Shown here in pieces: positions 56,880 to 64,000 of a stretch of DNA of 64,000 bases. The translations under genes and the position numbers were made by a program. How positions within the stretch are numbered: the stretch's first letter is position 1; each line of letters starts with the position of its first letter. The stretch is from Thioalkalivibrio sp. ALE14. GTDB lineage: Bacteria; Pseudomonadota; Gammaproteobacteria; Ectothiorhodospirales; Ectothiorhodospiraceae. The notes beneath the pieces were generated by a model, which did not search any database, was not told where the DNA came from, and saw only the letters and a list, made by a program, of their open reading frames with translations. The stretch is from NCBI RefSeq assembly GCF_000376845.1, contig NZ_AQXY01000022.1, positions 1 through 64,000 on the forward strand, given 5' to 3'.

Positions 56880-58155
56880 AGCGCCCCTTTCCAACCGGTT
56901 GAATCAGTTCCAGCGACGCGGCCTCGACGCCCCGCGACGGACGCGACTGCGAACGCGACCGTCGCGGCGGCTCCATCTCCGCAAGGCGCTCCGCGGCCCA
57001 GGTCTCCCGTGCATTGCCGGCCGCCCCGGCGGCGCCCGCGTCATCGTCCAGTGCCAGACGGGTGAGGTAGCCCGTGTCGACCCGGTGAAAATCCTCCGCG
57101 ATGCGCTGGCCATCGCTGACGAACCCCAGGCCCAGATGCTGATCCAGCAACACCGACAACACCTCGCCCAGCTGTTCCGCTTCGTCCAGCTTGGTCAGCA
57201 CCAGCGCCGAGGGTTCCGCCTTGCGGAACGCCTCCAGCACCCGTCGCAGAGCACTGCCCTGGGTCGTGGCCGACACCACCAGCCAGCTCTCCGCGCGGAT
57301 GTCCGGTGGCAGGTGCGCGAACAGCGACTCGTCCTCCACCGCCCGCGGCGCCTGTCCGGCGGTATCCACCAGGATCAGGTGGCCATCGTCTACGCGTCGC
57401 GCCAGGTCGCGCAACTCCCGTGCATTCTGCAATACCCGCACCGAGATCCCCGCCATCTGCGCGAAGGCCTGCAACTGCCGCGTGGCCCCGATTCGCTGGC
57501 TGTCCAGTGTGACCAGCGTAACCGAATCCGGCCCCATGCGGCGGATCTGGCGTAGCGCGATACGCGCCAGCGTGGTGGTCTTGCCGACACCGGTCGGTCC
57601 GACCAGCGCCAGCAAGCCGCCTTCATCGAGGATCGTGGGACGATGGGTCGCGATCGCGCCGGACAACCGGGCCCGAAGCCGTTCCCAGGCCTGTTCCGGG
57701 GAGCTGTCGTCGAGGATGCTCCCCGCCAGGCTGCGCGCCAGGGCGTCGCTGAAGCCGCGATCGATCAGGCGCGCCTTGCATTCCGCCGCCAGGGGGTGAC
57801 GGGCCGCCCAGCGCGCCTCTTCGCTCTCGGCATACTGGCGGGTCATCAGGCTGCGCAGGTCGCGCAATTCCTGACGCATGGCCGTCAGCTCGGGATCGGC
57901 CGGCCATGACGGGGCGCCCTGCCCGGCCCCTCGCTCGCGAGCGGGTTCGGCGGCGGGCTGGGCTGCACGGTTCGTGCCCACCGTTTCCTGGCCGCACACC
58001 CGCTCCGATGACGCACCGTCTTCCAGGGCGGCGACCACCTCCAGCCAGCCATCCACTCGCCGACTGGACAGGATGACCGCATCCTCGCCCTGCTGCTCGC
58101 GTACCTGGCGCATGGCGTCGCGCATGTCCCGGGCCCGATATCGTCTGACATTCAT
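56866..58155 (-). CDS. flhF: Flagellar biosynthesis GTPase FlhF
   Basis: A 429-aa SRP-type GTPase: N-terminal basic/variable domain (MNVRRYRARDMRDAMRQVREQQGEDAVILSS), N domain with helices about 140-195, and the G domain with GPTGVGKTTTLARIA, VTLDSQRIGATRQLQ, ILVDTAGQ and LTKLDEAE. It marks the pole where the flagellum is built, together with FleN. Confidence 0.96.
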   Translation of the reverse strand: MNVRRYRARDMRDAMRQVREQQGEDAVILSSRRVDGWLEVVAALEDGASSERVCGQETVGTNRAAQPAAEPARERGAGQGAPSWPADPELTAMRQELRDLRSLMTRQYAESEEARWAARHPLAAECKARLIDRGFSDALARSLAGSILDDSSPEQAWERLRARLSGAIATHRPTILDEGGLLALVGPTGVGKTTTLARIALRQIRRMGPDSVTLVTLDSQRIGATRQLQAFAQMAGISVRVLQNARELRDLARRVDDGHLILVDTAGQAPRAVEDESLFAHLPPDIRAESWLVVSATTQGSALRRVLEAFRKAEPSALVLTKLDEAEQLGEVLSVLLDQHLGLGFVSDGQRIAEDFHRVDTGYLTRLALDDDAGAAGAAGNARETWAAERLAEMEPPRRSRSQSRPSRGVEAASLELIQPVGKGRYATH

Positions 58156-58203
58156 GCTTTCTCTCCTGCGCCGCTCGCGCGACGGAACCCTTCATTCTGT
58201 GGT

Positions 58204-60306
58204 TCAGGCCGTTTGCTTCTGCGACTCTTCCTGACCGACGGTGGCGACCACCCGGATCCGGCGATTGTCCGGAATCTCGGTGAAGGCCAGCACCGTCAGG
58301 CTGCGGACCGCGCCGCGCAGCCAGCCGGCGATCCAGGAGCGGATCTCCGGTGCCACCACCAGGACCGCCGGCTGCCCAGCCGTTTCCTGGCGGCGGGCCG
58401 CATCGGCGACCGAGCGTTGCAGTCGCTCCGCCAGCCCGGGCTCCAGTCCCACCGTGCCGCCCGAGCTACCCTGCAGGGACTTATGCAAGAGCTGTTCCAA
58501 TGAAGGGTCCAGGGCGATCAGCGGCAGCTCGTCCTCCGGCCCCACTAGGTCCTGCACGATGGAACGCGCCAGGGCCACGCGCACCGCGGCGGTCAAAGTG
58601 CCGGGATCCTGACTCTTCACCCCCTCGTCTGCCAGCGTTTCGGCGATCGTGCGCAGGTCGCGGATCGAGACCTGCTCGGCCAGCAGGTTCTGCAGGACCT
58701 TCAGCACGATCGACAGCGACAGGGTCTTGGGTACCAGGTTCTCCACCAGTTTCGGGGAATGGCGCGCCAGCTGGTCCAGCAGGTGTTGCGCCTCCTCGTG
58801 ACCGATCAGGCGATGGGCGTTCTCGCGGAACACCTGCGACAGGTGGGTGGCGATCACCGTGGCACAGTCGACCACGGTATAGCCGGCCCCCTGGGCCTGG
58901 TCACGGTCCGCCGGATCGATCCACAGGGCATCGAGGTTGAAGGTCGGGTCCTTGGTCGGGGTCCCCGGCACCGTGCCGAACACCTCGCCCGGATTGATCG
59001 CCAGCTCGCGTTCGGGGAAGACCTCCGCCTCGGCCACCGTGACACCCAGCAGGCTGATGCGATACGCATTCGGGCTCAGCTCGAGGTTGTCGCGGATATG
59101 CACCGGTTGCAGGAGGAAGCCCAGTTCCTGCGAGAGCTTGCGCCGCACGCCCTTGATCCGGCCCATCAGCTGGCCGTCCTGGGTGCGATCCACCAGCGGG
59201 ATCAGGCGATAGCCCACCTCCAGCGAGACCAGGTCCACGGGCGGGACGTCTTCCCAGGTCAGATCCCGGTCTTCCGAACGCGCGGCGCCCTCGTCCTCCT
59301 GCGGGATGCGCTCGACCTCCACCTCGGCTTCGCGGGCCTGACGCTTGATCAGATAGGCGCCACCGAAGATCAGCGCGGCCAGGCCGAGGAACACGGCGTT
59401 CGGCATGCCCGGCACGATACCGAGCGCCGCGATCACGCCCCCGGCCACGTACAGCACGCGCGGGTTGGAGAACATCTGGCCGTAGACCTGCTGGCCCATG
59501 TCCTGACTGCTGGTTACGCGGGTCACGATGATCGCGGTGGCCGACGAGAGCACGAGCGACGGGATCTGGGCGACGAGTCCGTCGCCGATGGTCAGCAGCA
59601 CGTAGTTGGTGGCGGCATCGCCGATCGACATCCCGTGCTGCACGGCCCCGATGGTCAGCCCGCCAATGATGTTCACGAACAGGATCAGGATGCCGGCGAT
59701 CGCGTCGCCGCGCACGAACTTGGAGGCACCGTCCATGGAACCGTAGAAGTCCGCCTCGCTGGCAATCTCCTCGCGCCGCTTGCGCGCCTCTTCCTGGGTC
59801 AGGATGCCGGCGTTAAGGTCGGCGTCGATCGCCATCTGCTTCCCGGGCATGGAATCCAGGGTGAAGCGGGCGCTGACCTCGGATACGCGGCCCGCGCCCT
59901 TGGTCACCACCACGAAGTTGATGATGATCAGGATCGCGAACACCACCAGGCCGACGGTGTAGTTCCCGCCCACCACGAAGTCGCCGAAGGCCTGGATCAC
60001 CTTGCCCGCGGCGTCGGTCCCGGTATGCCCCTCGAGCAGGATGACGCGGGTGGAGGCGATGTTCAGGGCCAGCCGCAGCAGCGTGGCGACCAGGAGCACC
60101 GTGGGAAATACCGCGAATTCCAGCGGGCGCGGCGTATACACGGCGACCATGATCACCACGAGCGACAGCGCGATGTTGAAGGTGAACAGCACGTCCAGTG
60201 CCACCGGCGGCAGCGGCAGCACCATCATGGAGAGCATCGCAATCAGCAGGATGGGTGCGCCCAGTCCCCACTTGCCGACGTTGCCCAGGCGGTCGAGGAA
60301 GGCCAT
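58204..60306 (-). CDS. flhA: Flagellar type III export gate protein FlhA
   Basis: A 700-aa protein: eight transmembrane helices in the first 330 residues, the conserved FHIPEP loop (SEVSARFTLDSMPGKQMAIDADLNAGI) and the C-terminal ring domain (from about 350) that docks export chaperones. It is translationally linked to flhB by a TGATG overlap. Confidence 0.97.
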   Translation of the reverse strand: MAFLDRLGNVGKWGLGAPILLIAMLSMMVLPLPPVALDVLFTFNIALSLVVIMVAVYTPRPLEFAVFPTVLLVATLLRLALNIASTRVILLEGHTGTDAAGKVIQAFGDFVVGGNYTVGLVVFAILIIINFVVVTKGAGRVSEVSARFTLDSMPGKQMAIDADLNAGILTQEEARKRREEIASEADFYGSMDGASKFVRGDAIAGILILFVNIIGGLTIGAVQHGMSIGDAATNYVLLTIGDGLVAQIPSLVLSSATAIIVTRVTSSQDMGQQVYGQMFSNPRVLYVAGGVIAALGIVPGMPNAVFLGLAALIFGGAYLIKRQAREAEVEVERIPQEDEGAARSEDRDLTWEDVPPVDLVSLEVGYRLIPLVDRTQDGQLMGRIKGVRRKLSQELGFLLQPVHIRDNLELSPNAYRISLLGVTVAEAEVFPERELAINPGEVFGTVPGTPTKDPTFNLDALWIDPADRDQAQGAGYTVVDCATVIATHLSQVFRENAHRLIGHEEAQHLLDQLARHSPKLVENLVPKTLSLSIVLKVLQNLLAEQVSIRDLRTIAETLADEGVKSQDPGTLTAAVRVALARSIVQDLVGPEDELPLIALDPSLEQLLHKSLQGSSGGTVGLEPGLAERLQRSVADAARRQETAGQPAVLVVAPEIRSWIAGWLRGAVRSLTVLAFTEIPDNRRIRVVATVGQEESQKQTA

Positions 60307-61457
60307 CAGCGATCCCTCCGCTTGCCGCGTTGCTTGTCGGGATCGAGGTAATCCTCCGGCACCGGCAGGTCATCCGGCATCTGTGCATCGGCGTCGGCCC
60401 GCTTGAGCTGGTAGACGTAGGCCAGAATGCGCGCGACGGCGACGAACAGGCCGTTGGGGATCTCCTGGTTCAGGTCGGTGGTGAAATAGATCGCGCGGGC
60501 GACGCGCGGCGCCTCGACGCGGGTGATCGCATGCTCGTCGCCCACCGCCCGGATCGAGGCCGCAACCTCGTCGGCACCCTTGGCCACCACCTTGGGCGCC
60601 GCCATGCGCGAGGCCTCGTAGACGATGGCCACGGCATAATGGGTCGGGTTGGTGATGATGACGTCCGCCTTCGGAACCTCTTCCATCATCCGGCGCTGCG
60701 CCATCTCCTGCTGCAGCTGCCGGACCTTCTGCTTGACCTCCGGCTTGCCGTCCGTCTCCTTGTACTCGTCCTTGACCTCCTGCCGGGTCATGCGCAGTTG
60801 CTTCTGGTGATTCCACATCTGGAACGGCGCATCGATCGCCGCCACCACGATCAGGGCCGCCGATACCGCGATGAAGGTGCCCAGCACCAGCGTGGCCGCG
60901 TGGGCAATACCTTGATGAATGGGCTCGTAGCCAAGCATCAGCAGGCGGTCGGAGAACGTCGCGAGCACGGCCACCGCGACACTGGAGATCAGTACGAACT
61001 TGGCAAAGGTCTTGCCGAACTCCATCAAGCCCTGCCACGAGAAGATGCGCTTGAGTCCCTTGCCGGGATTCAGCTTCGAGGCCTTCGGCGCCGCTGCCTT
61101 CCAGGAGAAGTTCGCGCCCCCGATCACGATCGGCGCCATCACCGCCGCGACGATCAGCACACCGAACAGCGGAAACAGGGTCCGCAGGGTGCGGAAGAGT
61201 TCCTGGGCCAGGTAGGGCAGCAGCAGCGAGGAGTCGTACGCCAGTTCCGGCTCGAAATCGAGACGACTGCTCATCTGTTCAGCGAGTTGCGCGCCCATGT
61301 TCGGGCCGTACATCAACATGAACGCCCCCGCGGTCATCAGTACCAGGAAGGTGCTGAGTTCGCGCGAACGCGGGACCTGGCCCTTCTCCTTCGCCTCGCG
61401 GAGGCGTTTCGGAGTGGGCTCTTCGGTTTTTTCCTGTCCGCTCTCGTTCTCGGCCAT
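60306..61457 (-). CDS. flhB: Flagellar export switch protein FlhB
   Basis: A 383-aa protein with four membrane helices and a C-terminal cytoplasmic domain containing the autocleavage site NPTH (VIITNPTHYAVAIVYE). It starts with the usual ESGQEKTEEPTPKRLREAKEKGQVPRSRE. It switches export from rod/hook to filament substrates with FliK. Confidence 0.97.
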   Translation of the reverse strand: MAENESGQEKTEEPTPKRLREAKEKGQVPRSRELSTFLVLMTAGAFMLMYGPNMGAQLAEQMSSRLDFEPELAYDSSLLLPYLAQELFRTLRTLFPLFGVLIVAAVMAPIVIGGANFSWKAAAPKASKLNPGKGLKRIFSWQGLMEFGKTFAKFVLISSVAVAVLATFSDRLLMLGYEPIHQGIAHAATLVLGTFIAVSAALIVVAAIDAPFQMWNHQKQLRMTRQEVKDEYKETDGKPEVKQKVRQLQQEMAQRRMMEEVPKADVIITNPTHYAVAIVYEASRMAAPKVVAKGADEVAASIRAVGDEHAITRVEAPRVARAIYFTTDLNQEIPNGLFVAVARILAYVYQLKRADADAQMPDDLPVPEDYLDPDKQRGKRRDR

Positions 61458-61458
61458 G

Positions 61459-62232
61459 TCAGAAGCCCATCCGGGTCTGCATCAGGGTGAAGCCCTCGAG
61501 CACCAGCTCGCCGAAGCGTTCGGGCAGGCCCGGCAATGTGAACATCAGGAGCACGAACCCGATCAGGATCATCATCGGGAAGCCAACCGCGAAGATGTTG
61601 AGCTGCGGGGAGGCGCGCGTGATCACCCCCATGGAGATGTTGACCAGCAGCAGCGAGGCCACCGCCGGCAGCGCCACCAGCACCGCCCCGACAAACATCG
61701 TGGAACCGAAGGCCACCAACGCGTAGAAGGCCTCGGCGTTCAGGCCGGTGGGCGCGATCGGCATGGTCTCGAAGCTGGTCAGCATCAGTTCCAGCGCGAT
61801 CAGGTGGCCGTTCATCGCCAGGAACAGCAGGGTCGAGAAGATCACGAAGATGGTCGACACCACCGGGACCTGTACCCCCTGGGCCGGGTCCACGATGGAG
61901 GCAAAGCCGAGGCCCATGCCCAGCGCGATCACCTCGCCCGCCTGGGTCACGGCGGAAAACACCATCTGGAGGATGAAGCCCATGAAAACACCGATGGCGA
62001 CCTGGTGCAGGGTCACCACCACGCCCTCGAGGCTGAGGGGGTCGATATCCGGCAAAACGGGCCCCTGCATGGCGACGAAGATCGCTAGCAGCAGTGCCAG
62101 GCCCATGCGCACCCGGGCATTCACGGTATCGGCGCCGAAGATCGGCATGGCGACGAGCATGGCGCCAATGCGCGCGAACGGCCACAGGACCGCCCCCACC
62201 CACAGCACCAGCTGTTCCGCCGCCAGCGTCAT
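61459..62232 (-). CDS. fliR: Flagellar export gate protein FliR
   Basis: A 257-aa membrane protein with about six helices (LWPFARIGAMLVAMPIFGA, VRMGLALLLAIFVAM, GFILQMVFSAVTQAGEVIALGMGLGFA). It forms the FliPQR gate. It begins 3 bp after fliQ and ends 1 bp before flhB. Confidence 0.95.
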   Translation of the reverse strand: MTLAAEQLVLWVGAVLWPFARIGAMLVAMPIFGADTVNARVRMGLALLLAIFVAMQGPVLPDIDPLSLEGVVVTLHQVAIGVFMGFILQMVFSAVTQAGEVIALGMGLGFASIVDPAQGVQVPVVSTIFVIFSTLLFLAMNGHLIALELMLTSFETMPIAPTGLNAEAFYALVAFGSTMFVGAVLVALPAVASLLLVNISMGVITRASPQLNIFAVGFPMMILIGFVLLMFTLPGLPERFGELVLEGFTLMQTRMGF

Positions 62233-62235
62233 CGC

Positions 62236-62505
62236 CTATCCCACCATCCCCGGCGCGCCCTCGTAGAGCCGCTCGGTGTAGTCGATCAGCAGCGCCAGCA
62301 TCCAGTGGCCACTGATCAGCAGGGCCGCGAACATCGCCAGCAGCTTCGGGATGAACGACAGGGTCATTTCCTGCACCTGGGTGGCCGCCTGCAGCATGCC
62401 AATCGCCAGGCCCACGGCCAGCGCGGTCAGGAGCGGCGGCGCGGCCAGCAGCACCACGACGGTCAGCGTCTCGCGCCCTACATCGACGACCAATTCGGGT
62501 GTCAT
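62236..62505 (-). CDS. fliQ: Flagellar export gate protein FliQ
   Basis: An 89-aa protein with two membrane helices (TVVVLLAAPPLLTALAVGLAIGMLQAATQVQEMTLSFIPKLLAMFAALLISGHWML), typical of the FliQ hairpin, between fliP and fliR. Confidence 0.95.
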   Translation of the reverse strand: MTPELVVDVGRETLTVVVLLAAPPLLTALAVGLAIGMLQAATQVQEMTLSFIPKLLAMFAALLISGHWMLALLIDYTERLYEGAPGMVG

Positions 62506-62514
62506 CGGAACCTC

Positions 62515-63267
62515 CTAGACAAAGAAGCTGGTGGCAAGGGTGTTCATCATCAGCGCCCAGCCGTCCACCAGCACGAACAGCATCACCTTGAACGGCAGCG
62601 AGATAATCAGCGGCGACAGCATCACCATCCCCATCGACATCAGGACCGAGGCCACCACCAGGTCGATGATCAAAAACGGGATCAGGATCAGGAAGCCAAT
62701 CTGGAAGGCGGTCTTCAGCTCGCTGGTGATAAACGCGGGTACCAGCAGGCTCAACGGGATATCGTCCGCCTCCTCGAAGCCGTCGATCCCGTTGATCTCC
62801 GCAAACATCGCCAGATCGCTCTCGCGGGTATGCGCCAGCATGAACTCGCGCAGCGGCTGCACCCCGGCCTGCAGCACCTCCTCGGTGCCCATCTCCTCGT
62901 TCACGTAGGGCACGAATGCGGTGTCGTAGATCTCCTCGTAGACCGGGGCCATCACGAACAGGGTCAGGAAGAAGGCCAGACCGATCAGGATCTGGTTGGA
63001 CGGCGTCTGGGTGGTGCCCAGGCCCTGGCGCAGGATCGCCAGCACCACGATGATGCGGGTAAAGGCGGTCATCATGATCAGGATCGACGGCAGCAGGGTC
63101 AGCAGCGTCATCAGCAGGATGATCTGCAGCGTCACCGAATAGGTCTCGCCCCCGTCGCCGTTGGTCGTCACGGTCAGGGCCTCGATACCCTGGCCGACCT
63201 GCGCCCCGGCCAGCCCCGGCAGGGCCAGAAGGCCCAGCGCCAGAACGATGCGCAGACATACCGCCAT
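62515..63267 (-). CDS. fliP: Flagellar export gate protein FliP
   Basis: A 250-aa protein: cleavable signal ([13 protein letters not shown]), then helices [51 protein letters not shown] and [20 protein letters not shown]. The ATG at 63267 shares a base with the fliO stop (TGATG); a GTG one codon earlier is possible. Confidence 0.97.
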   Translation of the reverse strand: MAVCLRIVLALGLLALPGLAGAQVGQGIEALTVTTNGDGGETYSVTLQIILLMTLLTLLPSILIMMTAFTRIIVVLAILRQGLGTTQTPSNQILIGLAFFLTLFVMAPVYEEIYDTAFVPYVNEEMGTEEVLQAGVQPLREFMLAHTRESDLAMFAEINGIDGFEEADDIPLSLLVPAFITSELKTAFQIGFLILIPFLIIDLVVASVLMSMGMVMLSPLIISLPFKVMLFVLVDGWALMMNTLATSFFV

Positions 63268-63707
63268 CACGACTGCCCCCGCTCGCCCGCCGCACCGCGA
63301 CGCGTCACGGCGCGTTTCAGCGCACTGGAGAAGTCCGGAGCCTCACCGGCCGTCGCCAGCACCGGCTCATTCATGGTGTGCAGGGTGCGCATACCGCCGG
63401 GCCCCACGCCGACCAGGACCTGCTCGTCCCCCACCTGCACCAGCACCAGCCGTTCGCGCGCGCCCACCGAGCGCGCCGCAACGATCTCGATCACCTGAGA
63501 GCCCCGATTCAGCCCGCCCTGCGTCCGGCGCAGCACCCAGCCGAGCACGACGATCGCGCCGATGACGAGCACCAGGCCGCCGATCAGCTGCGCAAGATAC
63601 CCCGCCGCGCCGCCACTGCCATTCTCCGCGAAGGCGGTCAAAGGCCAGAGGCTCCCCGTGACGGCCGTCAGGACGAGGGCCGCGATATGCATATGCCGTT
63701 GATTCAT
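63267..63707 (-). CDS. fliO: Flagellar biosynthesis protein FliO
   Basis: A 146-aa protein with an N-terminal signal-like segment, one transmembrane helix ([21 protein letters not shown]) and a cytoplasmic FliO domain ([40 protein letters not shown]). It helps assemble FliP. Confidence 0.92.
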   Translation of the reverse strand: MNQRHMHIAALVLTAVTGSLWPLTAFAENGSGGAAGYLAQLIGGLVLVIGAIVVLGWVLRRTQGGLNRGSQVIEIVAARSVGARERLVLVQVGDEQVLVGVGPGGMRTLHTMNEPVLATAGEAPDFSSALKRAVTRRGAAGERGQS

Positions 63708-63709
63708 GG

Positions 63710-64000
63710 CTACTTGAGCTTGCGGATCCGCTCGCTGGGGCTGATCACGTCGGTCAGCCGAATACCGAACTTCTCGTTGACCACCACGACCTCGCCATGG
63801 GCGATCAGCGTGCCGTTCACCAGGACATCCAGCGGCTCTCCGGCCAGACGGTCCAGTTCCACCACCGAGCCCTGATTCAGCTGCAGCAGGTTGCGAATCG
63901 GGATGCGGGTGCGGCCGATCTCCATGGAGATGGTCACCGGAACATCCAGCACCATCTCCAGGTTCATCTCTTCGCCGTCGCCCTGCACCACGCCCGACAG
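63710..64000 (-). CDS. fliN: Flagellar motor switch protein FliN, C-terminal part (cut by window end)
   Basis: The frame is open to the last base of the window. The 96 visible residues contain the complete C-terminal SpoA domain: LEMVLDVPVTISMEIGRTRIPIRNLLQLNQGSVVELDRLAGEPLDVLVNGTLIAHGEVVVVNEKFGIRL. FliN forms the lower C-ring with FliM and binds CheY-P. The N-terminus lies outside. Confidence 0.96.
   Translation of the reverse strand: MSGVVQGDGEEMNLEMVLDVPVTISMEIGRTRIPIRNLLQLNQGSVVELDRLAGEPLDVLVNGTLIAHGEVVVVNEKFGIRLTDVISPSERIRKLK

Overview
The window is a 64-kb piece of a high-GC gammaproteobacterial chromosome. Gene orders such as gyrA-serC-serA-pheA-hisC-tyrA-aroA-cmk-rpsA-ihfB-lapA-lapB-pyrF and fliNOPQR-flhBA-flhF-fleN-fliA-cheYZAB-motCD-parC-parP-cheW are typical of Gammaproteobacteria with polar flagella. 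High GC, acidic proteins, a cytochrome c' operon and a single-permease Lol system suggest an Ectothiorhodospiraceae/Thioalkalivibrio-like organism. That genus-level guess is an inference from gene content and protein style, not from any search.

Region 1 (1-1.8 kb) is the edge of an integrated element: the 3' end of an IS3-family transposase, a tyrosine recombinase of the P4/DUF4102 type, repeats around the recombinase promoter, and a 3' fragment of tRNA-Asn (no D-arm) followed by the tRNA-type terminator. The fragment is best read as an attachment-site scar. Core chromosome starts just after it.

Region 2 (1.8-9.2 kb) holds a diheme cytochrome c / cytochrome c' pair, a class II aldolase, a NUDIX hydrolase, an HspQ-like protein, ilvD with a rhomboid protease, galU, a structured repeat element, and a small ComEA-like helix-hairpin-helix protein.

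Region 3 (9.2-23.9 kb, all minus strand) is the aromatic amino acid / serine / translation block: gyrA, serC, serA, pheA, hisC, tyrA, aroA, cmk, rpsA, ihfB, lapA, lapB, pyrF. Tight spacing and 4-bp overlaps indicate several co-transcribed runs.

Region 4 (24-43.7 kb) carries mtnA, comEC, a DUF2062 protein, a second copy of the structured repeat, lolD and one LolC/E-type permease, a small secreted BamE-like protein with aguA-aguB (putrescine from agmatine), a palindromic non-coding element, mfd-csiV, a convergent sppA-like/HAD/rluC group, and rne with a long leader and a long disordered tail.

Region 5 (43.7-64 kb) has a low-molecular-weight phosphatase and then a flagellar/chemotaxis supercluster: a FliK-like gene and an FlhB C-terminal-like gene on plus, and on minus an essentially unbroken series running from fliN (cut by the window end) through the export gate, flhF/fleN, fliA, the chemotaxis core, the second stator (motCD), the ParC/ParP array-positioning pair, cheW, a 61-aa protein and a DUF2802 protein. 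A near-consensus sigma-28 promoter lies ahead of cheW. FlhF, FleN, ParC and ParP together predict a polar flagellum with a polar chemoreceptor array.

The least explained material is a roughly 270-315-bp family with terminal inverted repeats, present at 8503-8771 and 28276-28589, one copy touching the galU Shine-Dalgarno and the other supplying the lolD stop codon.
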